NCBI GenBank assembly: GCA_050084985.1
Contig: JBITNC010000001.1
Span: 15,376,001 to 15,440,000 of the forward strand
Direction: 5' to 3'
From: Nageia nagi
Lineage: Eukaryota > Pinophyta
Length of the DNA stretch: 64,000 nucleotides
The notes beneath the pieces are model-generated. The model saw only the letters and a list, made by a program, of their open reading frames with translations. It was not told the origin of the DNA and made no database searches. The translations under genes were made by a program, and so were the position numbers. The first letter of the stretch is position 1. Each line of letters opens with the position of its first letter. This document shows positions 22,345-32,639 of this stretch, one piece after another.

Positions 22345-22710
22345 CTAAAATATAACTCCAATGGACTTGAAATTTGTACCACATGTGGATGATGACATTT
22401 TTGAAAAACCCACAAAAGTTTTTTGAAAAATTCCTTTGTATATGTAAATGGTGAGCATTTTACTTTTGTGATTCTTCAAATTCTTCAAAAATCCTTCAAT
22501 TTCTTCAAATTCTACACCCATAAGTGCCCTCGCAAACCAGATCCAGCTACCCTTACCATTTGCTTTGTGGTATCTACCTCTAAATTCCCACACATAACCT
22601 TGAATCCTCACGGTATATTTGTTTCCAATAAAATTATTGCACATGAATTTTCTACTCAGATATGCTTTCACTCGCGGGCCTCTACTCTTGATTTCCCATA
22701 AATCTACCAA
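22345..22710 (-). CDS. Uncharacterised 121-codon open frame at the 5' end of the small LTR element
   Basis: The frame opens 130 bp after the primer binding site, where a gag would begin. It is basic and aromatic (KAYLSRKFMCNNFIGNKYT, VWEFRGRYHKANGKGSWIWF). No gag, knuckle or other motif is recognisable. Amino-acid make-up is less AT-driven than elsewhere, because this stretch is the most GC-rich part of the element. It could be a captured fragment, a highly diverged gag, or an untranslated leader that happens to be open. Confidence 0.3.
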   Translation of the reverse strand: MVDLWEIKSRGPRVKAYLSRKFMCNNFIGNKYTVRIQGYVWEFRGRYHKANGKGSWIWFARALMGVEFEEIEGFLKNLKNHKSKMLTIYIYKGIFQKTFVGFSKMSSSTCGTNFKSIGVIF

Positions 22711-22840
22711 AAAGATAAAATGGGTCTAAACTGCACAAATCTACCCATGTAAGCAAAACCACTCAACACATAAAACTGCTCATAGATAATAAAAACCACT
22801 CACACTAGCAACAAAACCACCCACAAGAGCCAAAATCAAA

Positions 22841-22853
22841 GCTCTGATACAAG
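22841..22853 (-). other. Primer binding site of the small LTR element
   Basis: Plus-strand GCTCTGATACAAG just inside the LTR reads, on the minus strand, a TTGTATCAGAGC word. It differs by one position from the plant initiator-Met-tRNA complement TGGTATCAGAGC. Confidence 0.7.
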
Positions 22854-22854
22854 A

Positions 22855-23119
22855 TGTTAAGATCCTAACGGATCATAAATGGATTATGGCTTACTCCTAT
22901 ACAAAATCCATTAAATATATACTAATGGATCATTTGTGTCACTTTGAGGGGATACCTCTCTAAGAATCACTTCTCACATAAAACTCAACTCATTCTTATT
23001 CCTTTTTTAATAATAAGGAAGCCCCCTATAAATAACTTATACAAGATAACTAACCCATGCATAGTGCATGTGGACTAACACCATTACTATTCCTAATACA
23101 TATATATGTCATGTTCTTA
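22855..23119 (-). repeat. 5' LTR of the small LTR element
   Basis: 265 bp, beginning TGTTAAGATCC on the plus strand. It aligns with 18921-19187 with roughly 15-20 per cent mismatch by eye, so the insertion is old. The outer end (GTCATGTTCTTA) is the more degenerate. Confidence 0.75.
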
Positions 23120-23806
23120 ATTTATCTATTTTTCATTAATATTCAACAAAAAAAATTGCCATAAATTCTCATATTCCTACATTCTTGTGTGATTTAGAAG
23201 CACTAAGCAGATTAGATCAACACAACCAATTTACATTTTATGGGAATTTTGGTAATGAATTTTAAGTCTTTCTCAAGATAGCTTGTACAACTAAGAAGTT
23301 TAACAATACATGTATATTGATTCATCCCATAAATAATGTAATAAGATTCAATTATGTTATCATGGTTCATTCCAAAGTAATACAAAGGTTATGCTATTAA
23401 GGTTGGTTCCCAAGTGTAACTTTATCAAATGAAAGAATTTTAAGGCATCCTTGTTATAACCATAAATTGTATATGCTTCAATCATTATAGTTCATGAAAC
23501 CATGTATGCATATGCATTTTATCAAATAATTTATGATCCTTGTGTATTATTTCACATTTTTCATCCATATCTATTAGAGCATTCATAACCATAATATTTT
23601 ATGAAAGTCATTTTCAACTACTCTTTGATGTATGTCCATACTCTCTTCTAGAGCTCCTATAATGACACATGCTAGAAGAATTCTTTTAAAGCTAACAATT
23701 TTTTTCTTTACACTTAACAATTATATCTTCTTGAAAGTTAGACCTTTAATTTCTAGAAATCTATTTTGTGCATATCATGTAATAATTGTAGTCCATAAGA
23801 TAATAT
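23120..23806 (-). pseudogene. PPR tandem unit B, coding part
   Basis: Reading from 23806 leftwards: NIILWTTIIT, YAQNRFLE, ILLACVIIGALEESMDIHQR with VVE, a degenerate LIDMxxKC block, KLFDKMHMHT, then a TIMIEAYTIYGYNKDALKFF block, and MNQYTCIVKLLSCTSYLEKD. That is about three PPR motifs followed by the E region. There are many frameshifts. The fragment is flanked by the ATTTA and AATAT insertion sites. Confidence 0.75.
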
Positions 23807-24792
23807 TGTAGACAAATCAAAATTGTTCATTCGTCTACTTAGGTGATTCATGATGATTTGGCTTGTTTTGTAGTTCTTTGTTATCCCATCAACCCTTCAT
23901 CTTGTTTTGATCCCATTCACATGGTTTATTTTGGTAACTTGAGCCTTTGTTATCATTTTGTGACCTTGGACCTTGACTAGCCCATCGGTTAGGGGATTGG
24001 CTAACTTATTAGGTTAAACCCTAACTGGTCCACTAGCTAAACCTATATAACATTCAATTCAAAATTAGAGTTCCTAACTCCTTCCATTCACTCTTGCAAT
24101 TAAAAACCCATGACTTCTTGCTATCCATTCATTCTAGCTTTTGTCCAAGATTCTCTCATATGGAGCTATACCCATCACTTTCAAAGCAACAAAAAGTGGA
24201 TTATTGTCCTCTTCTTGCATAAATGAACCACGAGTAACACTTTCTTGGCCTTCATTTTATGTATCTAGTGATTTTTTTTAATGTTTTTGTAGGATCTTGA
24301 GGAGACATCAAAATGAGGTTAATCATATATATCTTTTTTATGCTTTTATAATTTTTTTTGGTGCATGGTTGCATACTAGTTGTTTTAGGCTAGTCCCTTG
24401 TGGATTTAGATTAGGGTAATCTAGTTTATTTTATGCTTAATGATCTAGTTTAATCTTAAGCTAGGTTGCATTATAAGAATCATTCCATTTTTGTTTGCCT
24501 TGTTGATTGAAGGTTGGGGGCTTACAAGCTCATTAGCTCTCTTTACATGGTCCTAGGGTCCTAAGGATCTAGGACTTAAAAGCCTCTCCTTTTGTTCTAT
24601 TGACATGTTATTTGATGTTGTGGGTATTGCACAATGTAAAGAAAAAATACTCTAAACCCTATCCCCCCCATTTTTGTTTATTTATCATTGATCTAATCAC
24701 ATTTTCAAGAAATGTTTTAGACATTAAAAAGTAGGTCCTTCCTAGAGGGGAGGGAGCCCTAGTGTGGGATATTCCCTTTTTGAGGGTTTACA
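23807..24792 (+). repeat. Solo LTR (986 bp) with perfect AATAT target duplication
   Basis: Begins TGTAGACAAATC and ends GAGGGTTTACA, with AATAT at 23802-23806 and at 24793-24797. No internal region is present, so the two LTRs of the original element recombined. Its first 300 bp match the Tat-like LTR at 3481-4470 in opposite orientation. Text upstream of position 24080 includes CTATATAACATTC as a possible promoter box. Confidence 0.85.
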
Positions 24793-25089
24793 AATATACT
24801 TCATTGAGGTATTTTAGTAAATAAGTTCAAATATTCCTCACCTAAGGATAACCTACATGATAAAAAAGGTCAATAATTCATATATAATGATTTATCCCAT
24901 TATATTATAATAAAATTGGTTCATGCTATTAAAGTATTTATAGCCCTCATCCATTAGACTTGCATGGTTGAATGTAAGAACACATACAAAGGTTATGTTT
25001 TCATGGTTAGTTCCCAGTTGCTTCATTAGATCAAAGAGTTCAAGGGCATGCTTACTATACCCATAAATTGCATATCCTCCAATCATTAT
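24793..25089 (-). pseudogene. PPR tandem unit C
   Basis: The frame starting at 25086 reads MIGGYAIYGYSKHALELFDL, MKQLGTNHENITFVCVLTFN and HASLMDEGYKYFNSMNQFYY. After frame changes CIIDLFYHVGY and LFTKIPQ follow. It is the best preserved minus-strand PPR piece. It is cut at 25089 by the LTR of the copia element. Confidence 0.8.
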
Positions 25090-25760
25090 TATTAGAATCC
25101 TCTATATAAAAATAAAGTAGATCAATTGAACCTCTACTAGTTTAAAAACAAACAAGTAATCAAATCATTCACAAAAAGAGATGAGACAAGTTTACATGGT
25201 TCACCAAATGTAGGCTACAACCATGGAGAATTTTTCAATCTTTTATTGCAATCAACTCCAACCAACAAAGAGATACAACCAATAAATCTTTGTTGTAACC
25301 TTCTTTTTGGTTTATAAGGATTCCTCTAAATACAAAACTCAATATCTATTTCAAAAACTATTGATGTCATTACCAATTACAATGAAATCCATGGATTTAT
25401 AATCAACCATTACAATCCTATTTTTAAGCTTAACTGGAGTAGAAATCCATATAATAAATATACCATTAAAAGGGAAACATGAGTTCCAAATATAGAATAA
25501 ATAAAGAGTAAGTTTACTTGCTTAAAATAGATATTTTCATGTATCTAAATCATGATAATCCTATATCATACCATCCTTCATTTGATAATCAAGTCTCTTA
25601 GGTCATGTTTCCTCTACAATATAAATACAATCAAGTTATACTATGCTAATCGATATCCAGTCGACCAATTAGCACCATAAATTGGACCTATATATGTTGA
25701 TTGGAAAATAAAGAGCATAAACATTCCACTTAACCAATGAATTATGCTCTATTCCTAATA
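25090..25760 (-). repeat. 3' LTR of the copia element
   Basis: 671 bp. The minus strand starts TATTAGGAATAGAGC right after CAAGTAGGAGAC, where the usual TG has become TA. It ends GGATTCTAATA. Matches to the 5' LTR include TATATAAAAATAAAGTAGA, TACATGGTTCACC and TTTCAATC. Both LTRs carry inverted ends related to TGTTAGGA/TCCTAACA. Confidence 0.8.
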
Positions 25761-25764
25761 GTCT

Positions 25765-26491
25765 CCTACTTGGATACTAATCCCACTACAACACACTACA
25801 ATCAGGTACTAAAAACTTCTCATAATGACCTCTTATTCCTTAAGACCAACCAAAATTGAGCAATAGATCAACTTATCCATTGTTACAAATTTTGCAAACA
25901 TATTAGTAGGATTTTTAGATGTATTTATTTTACCCAAATTCAAAAATCCATCCTTCAATATTAAATGTATGAAGTGATATCTTAATTATATATGTTTGGT
26001 TCTAGAATTAAAGGCCAAGTTCTCACCGAGGTGAATAACACTTTAGCTATCACTCCATAATCTAACATCTCCTTGATCCTTACCCAAATCCTTCAATAAT
26101 ATTTGTAACCAAATCATCTACTTGCTAGCTTTAGTAATAAAAACATACTCCACTTCAATGGTTGAAAGGGAAACTACTTGTTATAGTTTAGATATCCAAC
26201 TAACTATTGCTCCTCCTACACTAAATACATACCCCATAGTGCTCCTTTCATCATTAAGATCACCTACTATATTTGAGTCCACAATAAAATATTAGATACT
26301 CTAAAATTTAAGGAGTAATTTAAAGTACCTCTCAAATACTTGAGAATCCATTTAATCACTTCCCAATGATCCTTTTTAGGATTGTTCATAAATCTACTCA
26401 TAACTTCCACTACTTGTGTTATGTATGATCTTGTGCAAACCATGGCATACATCAAACTCTCAACTATTGAAGAATAAGAAACTGTAGTCAT
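25765..26491 (-). pseudogene. Copia RNase H and pol C terminus
   Basis: Reading leftwards: SYSSIVESLMYAMVCTRSYI, NNPKKDHWEVIKWILKYLRG, then DLNDERSTMGYVFSVGGAIV, LSTIEVEYVFITKASK, IHLGENLAFNSRTKHI and RYHFIHLILKDGFLNLGKI. The order and spacing match the RNase H domain of copia polyproteins, including the E-A-E-Y-like catalytic stretch (IEVEY). The end merges into the polypurine region beside the LTR. Confidence 0.85.
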
Positions 26492-26617
26492 GTACTATTG
26501 TTTTTCTTATGTCTTGGGACACAAATATTTTATGATTATGAAGTGCTTTTCCAAAGGTGTGGTAACCTCCTTTTTATCCTTTATGTTGAACTACTTTAGC
26601 ACCTTCTCAATGTAATC

Positions 26618-26956
26618 TTATTGAGAAAAATGTAGCGTATGGTTTTCCTTGTTTCTTATGATCCTCATACCAAGAATTATTTTTGCCTCATCCAAATCCT
26701 TCATGGTAAAATTGTTTGACAACTTCTCCTTTAACTCATCAATGTCTTCCATGCATGAACTTGCAACCAACATGTCATCCACATAAAAAAGCAAGATAAA
26801 ATAATTTCCATTGTTATTCTTCTTGAAATAAACACAATGATCAAATTGGCACCTCATAAACCTTTAGTTACCCATGAACTAATCAAAATTCAAATACCAT
26901 TGTCTCAGATCTTATTTAAGTCCATACAAGCTCTTTTTTAATCTACACATGCAATC
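26618..26956 (-). pseudogene. Copia reverse transcriptase, C-terminal half
   Basis: Contains KKSLYGLKQ-like text (one base damaged), DHCVYFKKNNNGNYFILLFY and VDDMLVASS, with the Y-V-D-D catalytic centre intact, then LSNNFTMKDLDEAKIILGMR. The upstream RT half is on the other side of the solo LTR at 26962-27460. Confidence 0.85.
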
Positions 26957-26961
26957 CTACT

Positions 26962-27460
26962 TGTTGGAATGTATAATGCATTATTGTAAGGTTTAGTAAT
27001 GTTCCTATTCATAAATTCACTAATACTTAATGGTATCATTAGATACCTTAAGTATTTGAGAGAATATGATAATGTAACTTATCCTACACTCCATATCATG
27101 AGCATGCCCCTTGGGTAAAAGGGAGTAGCATGTCATGCCTTTGTACAATGGTTAAAAGGGTGATCCAAAGGGGAATTTTGGCCTATAAATAGAAGGCCCC
27201 CTCTTTGTGATCACTCACCAATTGGAGAAGAAAATTTATGCTCTATGATAGTGATTAGGATATGAAGTTAAGAGAATTGTAAGAGAGTTATCTTTGTGAA
27301 TGAAGTAAGATCTTGTTAGTGGATGTACTCCTAGTTGGAGGAACCACTTTATATCTTGAGTCACTTTGTGAGATTGCTTATGCTTCAATTTCTTATGTTA
27401 GAGAGAGCTTTCATATAATCTTAGTAGTTTAGGAATTAAGTGTTAATGCTAGTTCCTTCA
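26962..27460 (+). repeat. Solo LTR of the TGTTGGAA copia family inserted into copia RT
   Basis: 499 bp, from TGTTGGAATGTATAATG to AGTTCCTTCA. Flanks CTACT (26957-26961) and ATACT (27461-27465) form a target duplication with one mismatch. It shares the TATAAATA box (27184-27191) and the words GTTAGTGGATGTACTCCTA and GGAGGAACCACTTTATATCT with LTRs at 41213, 42201 and 44630. RT text breaks off at [11 protein letters not shown] on the right and resumes on the left, so this is an insertion. Confidence 0.85.
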
Positions 27461-27900
27461 ATACTTACCCTTGATATCAAAACCTTCTGGTTGGTGCATG
27501 TACATCTCCTCCTTTAAATCCCCATGAAGGAAAGGAGTCTTAACATCCAATTGTTTAAGAAATAAATTTTATATAGCAACTATACTCAAAATAGTTCTTA
27601 TGGAGGTCATTTTAATAACTAATGAAAAAATCTCATCAAAGTCTATACTTTTCTTTTGAGAAAACCCCTTAACTATAAGCCTTGCTTTGTATTTTATTTA
27701 TCATCCTATATCATCCTTTAACCTATACACCCAATTATTAGTTAAAGCATTTTTACCTTTAAGTAGCTTAACCAAATCCCCATATTGGTTATGGATAAGA
27801 GGGTCCATATCTTCATTCATAGAAAGCTCCCACTTATTTTGTGTAATCATCTACATAGCCTCATCATAATATTTTGGTTCACCAAAATTAGTATATAAAG
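27461..27900 (-). pseudogene. Copia reverse transcriptase, N-terminal half
   Basis: Contains ALTNNWVYRLKDD, YKARLIVKGFSQKKSIDFDE, MTSIRTILSIVA and [21 protein letters not shown] in [11 protein letters not shown] belongs to the first catalytic block. Only a few stops are present over about 140 codons. Confidence 0.85.
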
Positions 27901-27999
27901 AATAACAAAGAGAAAGGAAAATCTCTCAAGTAGTTTACTTACTCTTGTAGATCTTCTAACAATAGGTGGTGGATTTTGAGGCTCTTATTTTTAAATACC

Positions 28000-28910
28000 A
28001 TTTTAACCTTAGTCTTACTTTAGTCATCAATATCATCAAGTATCACATACTAAGGTTCTTCTTCCTTAAATTGTAATTTGTTCTTATATAAGAATTTTTA
28101 ATTGAATATAACATCTATACTCCTAAAGATTTTTTTATTATCATTATCCCATAATCTATAGCTCAAACTATCAACTCCATATCCAACTAAATAACACTTT
28201 TGAGCTCTAGCATATAATTTATTTCTATTCTCCTTATCAATATGCATAAAACCCTCACAAACAAATAACTTAAGGAATGAATAGTTTACCTTTCACCTAT
28301 ACATAACTCTTTTGGAATCCCTCCATCTAAAGAACTAGTAGATCCCCTATATATCAAATACACAATAATATCAACAACATTACTCACATAAATAAAGGTA
28401 ATATTGCATGCCATATTATACAACTTGCACATTCCAAGATTTTTCTATTCATCCTTTCTAAAACTCCATTTTCTTGAGGTGTTCCCTAAATTACCTTTAC
28501 CCTTATTATTTCATTATGTGCACAATAGTATCAAACTCTTTGTTATAGTATTCTTCACCATTATCTACCTTTATATATTTCAACTTTTTTTATTTCATTC
28601 TTAACCAATTATTTCTAATTATTGAAAGTATTAAACAAATCATATTTATAAAATAAATCCATATTTTACTTGTAGCATCATCAATGAATGTGACATAATA
28701 AGAGAATCCATCAAATTATTTTACCTGTGTTGGTCCCAGCACATCCAAGTGAACTAAATCCAACTACTCTTTCTTCTTTTCTAGTCTAACCTTTAGTAAT
28801 CTCACCTTATTATGCCTTCCAAACACACAATTATCATAAAACCCCAAGTTAACATCTTTCAATTTAGGCAACAACTTCCTTGAATGTATAACTTTCATAC
28901 CTTTGTCACT
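28000..28910 (-). pseudogene. Copia integrase
   Basis: The core begins near 28790 with LDLVHLDVLGP and FDGFSYYVTFIDDATSKIWI, the family's D-x-x-G-P and F-I-D-D blocks. The C-terminal part near 28020-28170 reads SYRLWDNDNKKIFRSIDVIF. The middle, with the second acidic residue and the D-35-E spacing, is too frameshifted to follow by eye. Confidence 0.75.
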
Positions 28911-29345
28911 CACATGTACAAGTTTGTGGTACCATAAAGTTGCATCTTCACTTGTGAAAATTTAATTCAAGGAGTAGTTATATGTGTAAATAAGTAAATA
29001 TAAAGAACTGAAAATTCTACCTCTTGCTACCACCATTGAACCTCTAATAACTTTCCATAAGAGTTTTTGAATGCAACTATATAGCCCCCCTTTTCAAGTT
29101 TTCTTGATGATATGAAGTTTCTCTTCAAATTTAGAATGTGTTTGGCTTCCTTTAGAACCCATGTTCTTTTATTTGGAAATTTTATCTTAATTGTATCAAG
29201 GCCTACAATATCACATGGTTAATCATCACCAAAAAGCACATGTCCATAAAAATTTGGAACATAATTTATGCAGTAATCCTTGTGAGAGGTTGCATGGAAG
29301 GAAGCACCAGAGTCAATCATCTAATAATCATTATTTCTATCAAGA
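28911..29345 (-). pseudogene. Copia protease and pre-integrase region
   Basis: IDSGASFHATSHKDYCINYV at about 29260-29320 has the intact D-S-G-A protease motif. ILNLKRNFISSRKLEKGGYI follows, corresponding to the GAG-pre-integrase zinc-binding region. Two intact catalytic words in an otherwise broken element are chance survivors. Confidence 0.8.
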
Positions 29346-29439
29346 GATAAAATAAGGGCATATTGTACATTTTCACCAATAATAATGGATTTTTGATTAT
29401 TTCCTTTATTTTCATGACCTTCCTTTTAATCACCTTTTC

Positions 29440-30235
29440 TTGATCAATAATCCATCTTGAGATGGTATTTCTTACCATAAAACCAACAATCCAAATTTCC
29501 TTTGCTTCTAGATTTGTATCTTCCTTTGGATTTTCCTCTTTATTGACTCTTGTCTATATCCCTTGATCTTCCTCTAGTTTGAACTATAAGAGTTGTGCTT
29601 TAATTTTCTCCTAGAGACTTTCTCCTTATGTACTCATTGAGAATAGTAGCAACCAGTTCATCAAATACTAATGTAGTATTTAGAGGTAGAGTTACTTACC
29701 ACCATAGCAAGGCTATTCCAACTATCTAGTAGTGAACATAACATTAGTAGTGCTCTAATCTCATCAAAAAAAATTATTCTTAACCAATAGCAATTGGTTA
29801 GTAGCAATATTGAATTCATTCACATGATCTGAAATAGATCCTCCTTCATTCATCTTCATAATAAATAAATTTTTCATTAAATATACCTTGTTGAGGTAGA
29901 TGGATTCTCATACATCTTAGCCAATTTTTTCATAACCCCTTTGGTGGTTTTCTCCCTAATTATGTTGAAATACACCAATGAACCCAAGCACAATATCACC
30001 ATGCCCTATGCATTTCTATCAAGTAAATCTCACTCTACATAAAACATAGTTGAAGGTTTATTTACTACTCTATTAAAAGGTAAGTACAAGTCCTTATGGT
30101 ATAGGAAATTTTCTATTTAAATCCTCCAAAACTAGAAATTATGGCCATTAAATTTATCCACCCTTTTCCTCCCTTATTTTTCCATTACTTCAACTTGATT
30201 CAGAATCCAACTAATATATCAAGTGCCTAATAAAA
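29440..30235 (-). pseudogene. Copia gag with degenerate zinc knuckle
   Basis: DEIRALLMLCSLLDSWNSLA and MVVSNSTS at about 29680-29770 are the typical copia gag (UBN2-type) block. The knuckle near 29490 reads CWFYGKKYHLKMDY, where the second and last cysteines of C-x2-C-x4-H-x4-C are tyrosines. The N-terminal part up to the primer binding site is poorly readable. Confidence 0.75.
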
Positions 30236-30240
30236 CTAAA

Positions 30241-30252
30241 GCTCTAATACCA
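30241..30252 (-). other. Primer binding site of the copia element
   Basis: The minus strand reads TGGTATTAGAGC, one mismatch from the initiator-Met-tRNA complement, two bases inside the LTR end at 30255. Confidence 0.85.
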
Positions 30253-30254
30253 CT

Positions 30255-30448
30255 TGTTAGGATCTACTATATAAAAATAAAGTAGAGTAATTAAACATCT
30301 ACTGGTTTGCAAAATAATTCATTAAATAAATAATTAATCAAAACACTTACACAAGATATGAGAAAAATTTTAACATGGTTCACCTAGTGTAGGCTACATC
30401 TAAAAAAAAGTTTTCAATCCTTTATTGAAATCAACTCCAACCAACCAA
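30255..30448 (-). repeat. 5' LTR of the copia element, inner part
   Basis: Starts TGTTAGGATC on the plus strand and aligns with 25090-25280 (CATGGTTCACCTAGTGTAGG, ATCAACTCCAACCAAC). It breaks at 30448 and continues at 32553-32655 (GATACAACCAAAAACTATTT, TTCTTTTTGGTTTACAA), after which similarity to the 3' LTR is lost. Confidence 0.8.
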
Positions 30449-31559
30449 TGGTGATGCACCTTGCCAGGGCCATAAATTTTGACCCTTATGTTTGTTTAAA
30501 ATTTAAAAGGTGGTTCCATGTGCATGGTATGAATTAGACTTATATTTGATTCTCTTGACCCTTAAAAAAAATATTTTTGAATCTAATTACTCCATCTAGG
30601 GTCCCAAAATTAGTTTTAGTTTATGTTCCCATGTTTTTTTGGGTTTTTTTGTATGTTAAAATTTTAATCTCTTTTTATACATTTAATTAAGTTTTGATAT
30701 TTTAAATTAAGGTTTATTATTGTAAAAGGGATGTACACACCAAATTTGGGTGCAATCTGACTCATTTCTATTTTTAGCTGTTTAAAAAAAAAAAGATTTT
30801 TTAAGGTTTCTTTGGTTTTTGGTTGCTATGATGAGGCGTCAATTCATCATTTAATTTTTGTTAATCCTAAGTTGGTGTACAAGGCTATATGCAGTTGAGG
30901 ACTCTATTTTATCCCTTGTTCTACTTGAAAAAAAAAATCAAATTTCAATCACACAATAATGCTAAATTTAGACTTGCAAGAATTAAACTGGAAAGATAAA
31001 GTTGCAGTAAACTGAAGGAAATGGAGTTAAACACACACACTAAGCTGCTATCAAATACTTTGCAAAAAATTAGAAATTGACATGAAATAAATAAGAGACC
31101 TCTACCAGTAGGAGTGGGCCCCCTCTTCCCAGTAGAGACTCATAATTAAACACAATGTTAAAGAATTGTCACACCTTTTTATTGTTTTTCCAAACGAACT
31201 AATATAATATGATTACCAAAGCTAGTCCTTCCTCCCCCCCTTTTTCTATCACCAAGTCTCTTATTTATTCTAATAGGCTCATTAATGTTTTTTAACTAAT
31301 CATTCTAAATATATACTATTTGACCTATTCATTTAGGTCATACAATCCTTCTTATCCTACGTTGTTTGCTAATATTCTAGAGATAATTCTGCAAAGATCA
31401 AGTCTAAAATAGAATTAGTTACTTTATCCTTAAAACTAGTTCCAAATTGGAATAAGTCTACTTGACTTTTTCTCTAGCTCCTCTAGTTTCTCTAACTGAA
31501 CCACATTTCTTCTCTATCTTTGATGTAGCTGTCATCTTAGCTTTATGTGTCTGATTCTT

Positions 31560-31835
31560 CTATATTTTTGGAGCTATAATTCAAGAGCCTTTCTGAGCTA
31601 CATTTCAGGAACCTTTCTGGAGCGACATTTTAGGAACCTTTCTAGAGCTATATTTTAGGAGCATTTCTGGAGCTACATTTCAGGAACCTTTCTGGAGCTA
31701 CATTTCAGGAACTTTTCTAGAGCTACATTTTAGGAGCCTTTTTGGAGCTACATTTTAGGAACTTTTCTAGAGCTACATTTCAGGAGCCTTTATAGAGCTA
31801 CATTTTAGGAGCCTTTTTGGAGCCATGGTTTCTAT
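31560..31835. repeat. 25-bp minisatellite, about 11 copies
   Basis: The unit GGAGCTACATTTCAGGAACC plus TTTCT repeats with exact 25-bp spacing (landmarks at 31681, 31706 and 31731). Variants are AGAGCT for GGAGCT and TAGGAGCC for CAGGAACC. Because 25 is not a multiple of three, no frame stays open across it. Confidence 0.9.
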
Positions 31836-31850
31836 GATTGAGCCTATAAA

Positions 31851-32137
31851 TAGTTTTTGAAGCCAAACTTAAATCACTTTCTAGTGCTAGACTTAAGTCA
31901 ATTTCTGGAGCCAGACTGAAGTCACTTTTTGGTGCTAGACTTAAGTTGATTTCTGGAGCTAGACTTAAGTCAGTTTATGGTGCTAGACTTAAGTTAGTTT
32001 TTGGATCTAGACTAAAGTTGCTTTCTAGTGCTAGACTGAAGTCAGTTTCTAGAGCCAGTCTTAAGTTGCTTTCTGGTGCTAGACTTAAGTCAATTTTTGA
32101 AGCTAGACTTATGTCATTTTTTGGAGCTCTCAATTAG
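31851..32137 (+). repeat. 24-bp minisatellite, about 12 copies, in-frame octapeptide repeat
   Basis: The unit GGTGCTAGACTTAAGTCAGT plus TTCT is related to the adjacent 25-bp unit but is one base shorter. One plus-strand frame is open through all copies and would read GARLKSVS-like octapeptides (ARLK core kept in most, SARLKSVS, GSRLKLLS and EARLMSFF as variants) up to a stop at 32137. There is no ATG. No expression evidence can be had from sequence. Confidence 0.85.
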
Positions 32138-32639
32138 ATTACTCTAGAGCTTGATACTTGTAGCCATAATTCTTATGATAATTTAGAATATGTGCTCATC
32201 AAACATTATTCAAACATAAATAGTAATTTTTCATGCATCAAAATTACAAATAACATTAATAAATGAAAGATCAAACAAATATGCATTCAACATTAAATTA
32301 GATAGTTTATAACAATTGGTAATATCATTCAAGTCATAATAGTGTTCCAAATTTCCTTAACACATTAAATAAATGCATCAAAAATGAGACCATTTTGAGT
32401 CTCATCATGTTATATGATGGAGTGTATTCTCTTGGAGAAGTAGTGTGAATACAAGAATGTGAAGAATATTCTTTTGTAGGTTTCTTTCATTATATTACAT
32501 TTATGTTATATGATTGGAGTCCATTTTGTTGGTCTCCTGTAGCTAAGTTCACACCAAATAGATACAACCAAAAACTATTTGTTGTAAACTTCTTTTTGGT
32601 TTACAATGAATCCTCACAATACAACACTCATCTCTCTCT

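Larger units (their letters stand above)
18921..23119 (-). mobile_element. Small LTR retroelement (4.2 kb), probably non-autonomous
   Basis: Two short LTRs (18921-19187 and 22855-23119) flank 3.7 kb. A primer binding site at 22841-22850 (minus strand GTATCAGAGC) and a polypurine tract at 19188-19204 place the 5' end on the right. Flanks ATTTA at 18916-18920 and 23120-23124 are a perfect 5-bp target duplication. No RT, RNase H or integrase was recognised inside. A nested non-coding segment fills about 20219-21957. It sits within a PPR fragment array. Confidence 0.75.
30449..32552. mobile_element. 2.1-kb insertion of unknown class in the copia LTR
   Basis: LTR sequence is interrupted exactly here, with ACCAA at 30444-30448 and at 32553-32557, a candidate 5-bp target duplication. 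The insert begins TGGTGATGCACC and ends CTAAGTTCAC. It contains no recognised protein domain and no internal LTR pair. Its distinctive contents are two related minisatellites at 31560-32137. It could be a solo LTR with internal arrays, or another non-coding element. Confidence 0.55.
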
